In this document: piece by piece, positions 57,637 to 64,000 of the stretch | How positions within the stretch are numbered: position 1 is the stretch's first letter | How the letters are laid out: the number at the start of each line of letters is the position of its first letter | Source of the DNA: Dipteris shenzhenensis | Lineage: Eukaryota; Polypodiophyta; Polypodiopsida; Gleicheniales | NCBI GenBank assembly: GCA_047967505.1 | Contig: CM106539.1 | Length of the DNA: 64,000 bases | Direction: 5' to 3' (one strand) | The notes under the pieces: model-generated | What the model was told of the DNA's origin: nothing | Database searches by the model: none | The model's input: the letters and a program-made list of their open reading frames with translations, nothing else | Made by a program: the position numbers and the translations under genes

Positions 57637-57997
57637 TGTAGAGTATGTGAAGATAGTGGGAGAGAAGGAAGGAGTCTCACTTGCGGCTTTCTCACATACA
57701 CAATGGGGGAATACACACAAAGGTGGAGGCTGAAAACAGTTTTCCTCTTCTTAGTTGTGAAAGCCAAAAGAACTCTAGTACAAAGAAATAGAAGAACCCT
57801 ATATGTAGGTCTCAAACCAAACTCAGCTAACTAAGGTGGCATACTAACTGAGCCACAAACTAGAGTACATAAGGATAGCTATCATCCAGCTATTATTCAA
57901 GGGCGGTGTACCAACCGCATCTGCAGCTAACAAGTCGGTGACATAAATGCACAACGGTCACCTTGGCATATCATGAGTGGAGCTCGATATCTCAACA
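57637..57997 (-). repeat. 3' LTR of copia-B
   Basis: TGTTGAGATATCGAGC directly after the polypurine tract, ending TCTACA about 361 bp on. TGTTGA and TCTACA are near-perfect inverted ends. A TATA-like ACATATAGGG lies inside. The right end is inferred since no partner LTR exists. Confidence 0.65.
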
Positions 57998-59762
57998 CTC
58001 CCCCTCGAGCTCAATCCCAATTCTTGCACACCAAGTAGGTTTTTGAACTTGCATAGCTTATCTGCGCCCAATGCCTTCGTGAATATGTCAACTACCTGAT
58101 CCTCTGCGTTGACATAAACTAGATCAATAAGACCTAGTAAAATTCTCCCGCACATAGTGATAATGCATCTCAATATGCTTTGTTCTAGCATGATAGACTG
58201 GGTTATTTGCCAAGTGTATACTACTCATGTTGTCACAATAAATGACAACTAGCCCATCTGTAGACTAATGCATATCATAAAGTAGCTTATGCAACCAAGC
58301 TACCTCACATGCAGCCATTGCTGCACCCCTGTACTCAGCCTCTGTGCTCGACAAGGTAATTGTAGGTTGTTTCTTGCTGCTCCAAGTGACTGCAGCACTC
58401 CCACAAGAGAACACATATCCACTGGTAGATCGTCTATCAGAAATACTACCAGCCCATAGCATCAGTGTATCCATGCAACTGTATCTGAACCCCAGTCTCA
58501 TAAAATACTCCATACTGCAATGTGGACTTCACATACCTGAGTATGTGTCTAGCCGCATCCAAATGCGATTTCCTTGGAGCCTGCATAATCTGACATACCA
58601 ATCCAACAGCATAGCTCAAATTTGGCCTGGTAATAGTCATATAAATCAAACTTCCTACTATGCGTCTGTACATAGTAGGGTCTTCTAGAAGCTCACCTGC
58701 ATCTGTGCTCAGCTTCACATTCTGCTCCGAAGGAACTGAAATAGGCGTATAGCCTGTCATCCCATATTTGGACAGCATGTCCAATCCATACTGCCTCTGC
58801 AAGAGCTGTATCCCACTTGGTGATCTAATCACCTCAATGCCCAAGAAATAACGCAGCTCTCCTAAATCCTTCATCTCAAACTTCTGCGTCAATAGCATTT
58901 TCACATGAAGGATATCTTCATCACTATCACCTGTGATGATCAAATCATCAACATAAATGACAAGCAGCATAATACCTTTCTCTGTTTTTCTCACATAAAG
59001 TGAGAAATCTACCTTGGAAATCTAGAAGCCAATAGTGACAAGATACTGTCCTATCTTGTCAGACCATGCTCTAGGTGCTTGCTTCAAGCCATACAAGGCT
59101 TTCTTCAACCTGCATACAAACTCAGGATGAACAGCATGAACATAACCTGCTAGCTGCTCCATAAAGACCTCTTCTTGCAAATCACCATGCAAGAAGGCAT
59201 TCTTTACATCCATTTGATGTAAAGACCATCCCTTTGATGCAGCCATAGCAATGATTCCTCTTACGGTTGCCATCCTTGCAACCGGACTGAATGTTTCTTC
59301 ATAATCAATGCCATATGTCTGTGCATACCCCTTGACAACTAATCTTGCCTTGTATCTGTTCACAGAACCATCTGCATTGTGCTTCACCTTATAAACCCAC
59401 TTACAGCCAATTGCATTCTTGTCTTTAGGCAAGGGCACCAATTCCCATGTAGCATTTTCTTCCAAGGCATCCATTTCTTCATCCATGGCTTTCTCCCATT
59501 TTTCTTTTCCCATGGATTGCTCAAAAGAAGTGGGTTCTGGTTCCTGTATCACTTTGACCATAAAGGCAGAGTGAATGCCTATAAATCCATCATATTTCAG
59601 CCTATCCACAGGATACCTAGCTCTGGTAGACTTGCAAAAAATAGGCTCACTTCTAGGCGCTCTCAAAACATCCCTGATCTTCCTTACTCCAGGTGTGACA
59701 ACAGAAGGGATACCCAACTCATCATCAATGCTCTGTTCTGAGCCACTGGATTCACCATCCAC
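57998..59762 (-). pseudogene. copia-B reverse transcriptase and RNase H
   Basis: RT: KWEKAMDEEMDALEENATWE, CKWVYKVKHNADGSVNRYKA, RLVVKGYAQTYGIDYEETFS, QMDVKNAFLHGDLQEEVFM, ALYGLKQAPRAW. TAG at 59022, then the same frame continues LLVIYVDDLIITG (YVDD intact) and DLGELRYFLGIEV. A frameshift near 58450 falls at the RNase H DADWAG block. Then [41 protein letters not shown] at 58265 and VNAEDQVVDIFTKALG to the polypurine tract. Only a handful of point changes separate it from a continuous frame, suggesting a relatively young insertion. Confidence 0.9.
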
Positions 59763-60830
59763 ATAAGAGTGACTACATTCACATCAAACATGGGTTGATC
59801 TACCTTCTCTTTTCCTTTTCGTGATACCTGCATACCACTATCTACATTGCTTTGAGGAGATTCTCCTGATCTCAATCTACCTGTCCATGGCGAAGTATGT
59901 GAACCACTGCTAGAGGACACTGTAGGTCCATGAATATTTTGTGACTACTGTTGTGAATTTTGTGTAGCATTACCATTTTGTGCATCTACATCTTCAATCA
60001 CCTTTCCTGGTTTATACCAGCTACTCATCTCATAAAAAACAACATCTCTGCTCACTGTAAACTTATGAGTAGAAGGGTTATAACATCTATACCCTTTCTG
60101 TTGTAGAGAATAACCAATGAAGATGCACTTCTTAGCTTTTGGATCCAACTTGGACCTCAACTCATCTGGCACATGAACATAGGCAATGCAACCAAAAATT
60201 TTCAAATGAGAAATATCTGGTTTCCTACCAGTATACATCTCCTCTGGCGTCATGCCATGTATTGTTGCAGTGGGAGTCCTGTTTATTATGTAAACTGCTG
60301 TAGCAACTGCTTCAGCCCAATAATAATCTGGTAGGTCTTTTTCATTTAGCATGGCCCGAGATACCTCTCCAATATGCCTCTTTTTCCTGTCTGCAAGTCC
60401 ATTTTGTTGTGGGGTATGACTGCATGAATATTGCTGCTTTATGCCATGCTCCTGCAGGAACCTTGCAAACTCATTTGAGAGGTACTCTCCCCCTCCATCT
60501 GACCTTAGGCATTTTATTTGCAAGCCTGTTTCTTTTTCAACCATAGCTTTAAAAGCTTTGAAATGCCCAAACACTTCACTTTTCTTTTTCATAAAATACA
60601 CCCAAACTTTTCTGCTCTAGTCATCAATAAAAGTGACAAAATAATGATAGCTTCCAATAGATGCAGCTTTATTAGTCCACACATAAGAGTGGATTAATTC
60701 GAGGATTACCAAAAAGCGAGCGAAGAAAAGCGAGCGAGGCCAAATAAGCGAGCGTGGACAAACAACAATGCAAGGTGTTATCTTTTTAATAACAACCACA
60801 TCATATTCATCCAGGACAGCCAATTACCAC
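59763..60830 (-). pseudogene. copia-B integrase
   Basis: The core starts LELIHSYVWTNKAA, where the first catalytic aspartate is Y, then FVTFIDD-TAG (60617)-SRKVWVYFMKK, KCLRSDGGGEYLSNEFARFL (second D kept) and HTPQQNGLADRKKRH. The usual AERKNR glutamate is D in the last block. It continues MLNEKDLPDYYWAEAVATAV, HLKIFGCIAYVHVP and the CIFIGYSLQQKGYRCYNP block, and ends at TAG 59945. A frameshift lies near 59770-59800. Two of three catalytic acids are altered, so the integrase is inactive. Confidence 0.88.
60714..60754. repeat. AAGCGAGCG x3 at the copia-B truncation point
   Basis: AAGCGAGCG at 60714, 60728 and 60746. It stands where the end of the pre-integrase zinc finger would be expected and marks the 5' break of copia-B. 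Confidence 0.7.
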
Positions 60831-61159
60831 AATTTATGCTCTAAGAAAGCTTAACCACTCGCCTGCATCTTGGCTAGCATGTTTCCAGAAGTACATGTTC
60901 AAATCATGTTTCCTTTGCTGTGAAAAAGTAATGATAAAATAAAACATTGAATGCTTTCAATAATGAGAATAGTAACATATTACATTAACTGCTCTTCATG
61001 TTGTCAGAAGTCACCTTTTTTCTAAAAGTTATTAACTCCATAGCACAAAAAGCATATGTCATACAAAAAAACGTTGATAGAAAAATTTGATGCTTCAAAA
61101 TATCTTCCAACCCTTGGAATGATTGTACAAAATGTTTTTTTGTGCATTGCCAAAACATG

Positions 61160-61372
61160 GAAGCACACCTATGTATATCATCTGCTTCCAAAGGAAATAG
61201 AAAAAAGGCATCTAGGCTACCTACTAAATGCTTCATGGGTTTCTTCCACCTTCAAAAAATACAACTTAGTGCAGCATCATGCAAGGAAGCACACCTACAT
61301 ATATTATCCGATTCTGAAGGAATTGAAAAAAAAGGGCATCCAAGCCATACACTACATACTTGATGGGTTTCT
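61160..61372. repeat. Direct duplication of about 86 bp, period 128 bp
   Basis: GAAGCACACCTA...TATCATCTG...GGAAATAGAAAAAA...GATGGGTTTCTTC-like blocks at about 61160-61245 and 61288-61372. The right copy overlaps the last codons of the MULE-like transposase, so its C-terminal tail includes duplicated sequence. Confidence 0.7.
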
Positions 61373-64000
61373 TCTACCACCCAGAGCTTGAAACAATTCA
61401 ACTTTTGTCAATGCAGCCTGATGCATAAACTGATGCACCATTTCTGTTAAGCCCAAGACAACAATAAACACGAAGTATATGTGCTTGCAAGGCATGTAGG
61501 GACTTTTTCTTGCTTCCCTTTCTGTGAAATCAAGGCATGTGCAACGTGGAAACTCTGAAATCAAGACACTATATGTTAGCCCCTTAGACATTGATCCTGT
61601 TGTACGAACATGGAATACATGCACCTCATGTGGAATAATGATGTTCTCTCTCACCACCTCCCCATTTTCTGTAACTGCCTTGTGTATCCTTTCGTTGAAA
61701 TCTTTATTCAACTTACTTCTCCATGAAACAAGCTTTCCATCACGATGAGAAGGGCGCACATGGCTAGGTGTATGGATCTGCCGTGCATAAGGAGGTCCCA
61801 TCACACCAATAGAATCATCACTATTAAATACGAACCCTGCCCTTACAAGGGCACCCCTCTCATCTACAGTCATTGATGTCCCACTTGCAACCTTCCATAC
61901 ACCTGGAGAGACCCCAGGAACACCTTGAATGGATTTATCCACATTCCATGTATGGGTGACAGAAGTATTACAAAACCATACAAACTGCTCTGTCACTCCA
62001 TGAGAATGTTGCCTTCTTCCCTTAAAACAAGGGGCTGGCACACCATAACTTGCACTTCTACCAAGTGCATTGATTAGTGCCCCACATCGTCTCCGACTCT
62101 CTGCCAAGTAGCCAAAGCATGTGACAACGCTATGTGGTTCAGTTCTCCTGATCGCCCAATCGGCTTCATGAATATCTATCTCTCTACAAACCACGTCCTG
62201 TGATGGACTCTTAAAATCAATTTGTCTTCTTTTTCCTATCACTCTCCTTGTTGTCACTGTCATGTATTCTGGTCGATGACTATCATTTGCATGGACCGAT
62301 GTTGAACATTTTGAACCCCTCTTTCTTCTTATACTCACCGATTCTGTTATTGGCCTATTCATCTCAGGAGATTGTATCCCACCCTCTTCAATCACTATGT
62401 GTGATAAATCCACAAGCCTATTTCTGTCCCCTTTACCAGACCCACTACCATCAAGTATTCTTCGCCGGAGAGCATCCAAATTTGGTCCTGTACCCAAGTG
62501 TCTTCCATTCATAAAGGCATTGTAGTGGGCACTCTGAAGGACACTCATTGCAAGATCTGCTGCACAAGCATCATACAATGTTATGTGTTTTTCATATCCA
62601 TGTGCTGCTCTCATGTTAGAATGTTTTGTCTCTGAAAGGTTCACTGTAGGAACAAATCCAGAGTGCTCTTCTTGCTGCAAGAACATTCCCCCCCACTGGT
62701 TGACTCTAACATCCCACCAAGCAAGCCACGTATGCAATGTTGGTAGCTCACCCTCCTTCACATGAATTGGGGACCAATACAAATTCAATGTTTGTTTGCA
62801 TTGGTCTGCAGAAGTTGAAGTTGTTGCCTCTCTCCACTTCCGACATAGAAGTTTATGCTCCTCCTGAAATTGCGGCTTAATGCATCGTCTGGTGTGCTCA
62901 ACCATGCTCATCTCCCAATGGAAAACACAAGTTCTTTCTCTACCATCCATCACATTTTCCGGTCCCCCATTGTAAACAGTGCGGACAGCCAGCCAATTTG
63001 CTCCTGCTCCATCTGCCATGAATCCACGGAATTCAGGTTTTTTAAAACCATTCTTCTCCATTGTATTGTTCAGTAGCTCCCAGAATCGAACTTGAGCATG
63101 GTTATCCTCCACCTTGAATTCACATATTGCTATAGTTAATAGTTCCCTTATGAATGGGTCATACACATGAGCACCCATTGTTGACCATCCCCTCACTCGA
63201 TGCACATGGTCAAAATGAACCCATTGTGATCCCAAGCTCCCACCAGGCCACATGCGATTCACTAGATCAACTCCTGATCCTGGACCAATGGTTGACATTT
63301 TGAAGATATGTGGTTGTTGTTCATCTTGCAATTGTTCAGGAAATAGGATACTTTGTAGGTATGGATATTTGCATCTCCTCTTTAAATCGAGTATTGAATC
63401 CATTCCACCATCCCCTCCTCTAGCCTCACTTCTTGCGCTCTGCACCACTCTCTGAAGCCTCCTTCTCTGGGTCATTGGTGTAATGGTTTCAAGCACTTCT
63501 TCGAACTTTTGATCATCTAGCGGCTCCACAACAACCCCATCCTTTGCTAGCATCATCTCCATCACAAGGTCTTGTGCCACAGACACCTCGATTTTTTTGC
63601 AAGAGGAATTTCCATTCAACCTTGCACGCATTGAAATGAGATCATCTACTTGCATTTCCTTTGCTCGACTTCTACCTTTTTCAACTGGATGGTCATGGAA
63701 ACCCACATGCACTGCACATCTCGTTGTCTTCACTCGTTCATGGGGAAAGCAATAATATATAATAGCACTGCATAGGTAAACACACTCTGGTATTGCATCA
63801 CAATGCTTGCACACAAGTGACCCCAAGGCTGGATCAATGGGACCAGGTAGAGGAGGTCTCCTAAGCTTTCCTTTCCATTGTGTATCATTTAAAACTCCCA
63901 TTCGTTCAAGGAAAGGACAATCCAAATTACAACATCTCAAATAACCTGAACATCTACTCATTCTCACAACACCATTGAAGCAGTCTTGCGAACATGTGGA
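61352..64000 (-). CDS. MULE-like transposase with C-terminal SWIM zinc finger, open, partial at right edge
   Basis: An uninterrupted frame from the window edge to TGA/TAG at 61352, 869 codons from the first ATG (63961). The frame stays open upstream to 64000, so the true start may lie outside. N-terminal zinc-finger-like region: CxxC at residues 53-56 and HxH at 91-93 (CAVHVGFHDHP), recalling FLYWCH/WRKY-type folds. DDE-like core: HFDHVHRVRGW (D253), GFMADGAGANW (D319), CVFHW (C347/H350) and NLSETKHSN (E446), the order of Mutator-type transposases; catalytic assignment is inference. SWIM finger: C809-x-C811 ... C827-x-H829 (CTCLDFTEREARKSPYMPCK, then H). No intron is seen. A decayed homologue lies at 45351-46780. 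Being intact among ruined neighbours, it is either recently mobile or retained. The terminal inverted repeats were not identified. Confidence 0.82.
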   Translation of the reverse strand, partial: STCSQDCFNGVVRMSRCSGYLRCCNLDCPFLERMGVLNDTQWKGKLRRPPLPGPIDPALGSLVCKHCDAIPECVYLCSAIIYYCFPHERVKTTRCAVHVGFHDHPVEKGRSRAKEMQVDDLISMRARLNGNSSCKKIEVSVAQDLVMEMMLAKDGVVVEPLDDQKFEEVLETITPMTQRRRLQRVVQSARSEARGGDGGMDSILDLKRRCKYPYLQSILFPEQLQDEQQPHIFKMSTIGPGSGVDLVNRMWPGGSLGSQWVHFDHVHRVRGWSTMGAHVYDPFIRELLTIAICEFKVEDNHAQVRFWELLNNTMEKNGFKKPEFRGFMADGAGANWLAVRTVYNGGPENVMDGRERTCVFHWEMSMVEHTRRCIKPQFQEEHKLLCRKWREATTSTSADQCKQTLNLYWSPIHVKEGELPTLHTWLAWWDVRVNQWGGMFLQQEEHSGFVPTVNLSETKHSNMRAAHGYEKHITLYDACAADLAMSVLQSAHYNAFMNGRHLGTGPNLDALRRRILDGSGSGKGDRNRLVDLSHIVIEEGGIQSPEMNRPITESVSIRRKRGSKCSTSVHANDSHRPEYMTVTTRRVIGKRRQIDFKSPSQDVVCREIDIHEADWAIRRTEPHSVVTCFGYLAESRRRCGALINALGRSASYGVPAPCFKGRRQHSHGVTEQFVWFCNTSVTHTWNVDKSIQGVPGVSPGVWKVASGTSMTVDERGALVRAGFVFNSDDSIGVMGPPYARQIHTPSHVRPSHRDGKLVSWRSKLNKDFNERIHKAVTENGEVVRENIIIPHEVHVFHVRTTGSMSKGLTYSVLISEFPRCTCLDFTEREARKSPYMPCKHIYFVFIVVLGLTEMVHQFMHQAALTKVELFQALGGRRNPSSM

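Larger units (their letters stand above)
57637..60830 (-). mobile_element. copia-B, Ty1/copia retrotransposon, 5'-truncated
   Basis: Integrase, RT and RNase H on the minus strand, then a polypurine tract (GAGGGGGAG, 58006-57998) and a 3' LTR (57997-57637). Gag and protease are missing; the integrase starts in a GAGCG-rich filler. Better preserved than copia-A: few stops and two obvious frameshifts. Confidence 0.9.

Noticed and set aside
1-64000. tRNA and rRNA genes.
   Set aside because: No cloverleaf with a matching A/B-box pair or rRNA-like stretch was noticed by eye; the primer-binding sites are only tRNA-complementary fragments. A tRNAscan run would be decisive.

Overview
The window looks like nuclear DNA of a land plant with a large, repeat-rich genome, most likely a fern or other non-seed plant. 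The evidence is a spliced plant-type methylcrotonoyl-CoA carboxylase alpha (MCCA) gene, plant-type LINE, Ty1/copia, Ty3/gypsy chromovirus and Helitron sequences, and two transposase-like families (a SWIM-finger MULE relative and a DUF7869-type protein) that I associate mainly with non-seed plants. The taxonomic placement is inference. No bacterial-style operons, rRNA or tRNA genes were recognised.

Layout. 1-3.9 kb: degraded LINE (LINE-A, minus strand) running off the left edge. 3.9-4.6 kb: copia gag-protease relic. 5.0-12.0 kb: a complete 7.0-kb LINE insertion (LINE-B, plus strand) bounded by a perfect 17-bp target-site duplication. 12-14.3 kb: non-coding remnants, a LINE RT fragment and an LTR end with a primer-binding site. 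14.5-16.2 kb: four exons of MCCA (minus strand), the only recognisable host metabolic gene. 17.9-23.4 kb: a Helitron relic split by a 5'-truncated Ty3/gypsy chromovirus. 24-27.2 kb: poorly preserved coding relics, one of them transposase-like. 28.5-30.8 kb: a tandem satellite of about 213-bp units.

31.4-39.3 kb is the most unusual segment. A perfect 21-bp inverted repeat encloses a divergent cluster. On the minus strand it holds a SET-domain protein, an FCP1/NIF-like phosphatase relative and an acidic protein resembling the C-terminal part of a DNA N4/N6-methylase. On the plus strand it holds a long DUF7869-type protein with premature stops. Between the two arms lies an array of about 12 palindromes whose flanks switch orientation in the middle. 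It reads as a large, decayed DNA transposon carrying chromatin- and DNA-modification genes, but this is a hypothesis.

39.8-49.5 kb is mostly non-coding. It holds a degenerate copy of the MULE-like transposase (45.4-46.8 kb) and a tandem array of fold-back units (47.3-48.2 kb). 49.6-53.6 kb: copia-A (plus strand, 5'-truncated, 3' LTR present). 53.7-54.4 kb: gypsy-type gag relic. 57.6-60.8 kb: copia-B (minus strand, 5'-truncated). 61.35-64.0 kb: an intact MULE-like transposase open reading frame of more than 870 codons that runs off the right edge.

Most coding sequence is mobile-element sequence in successive stages of decay. Many internal stops are TAG codons at places where a glutamine (CAG) is expected, as C-to-T decay of methylated CHG sites would produce.
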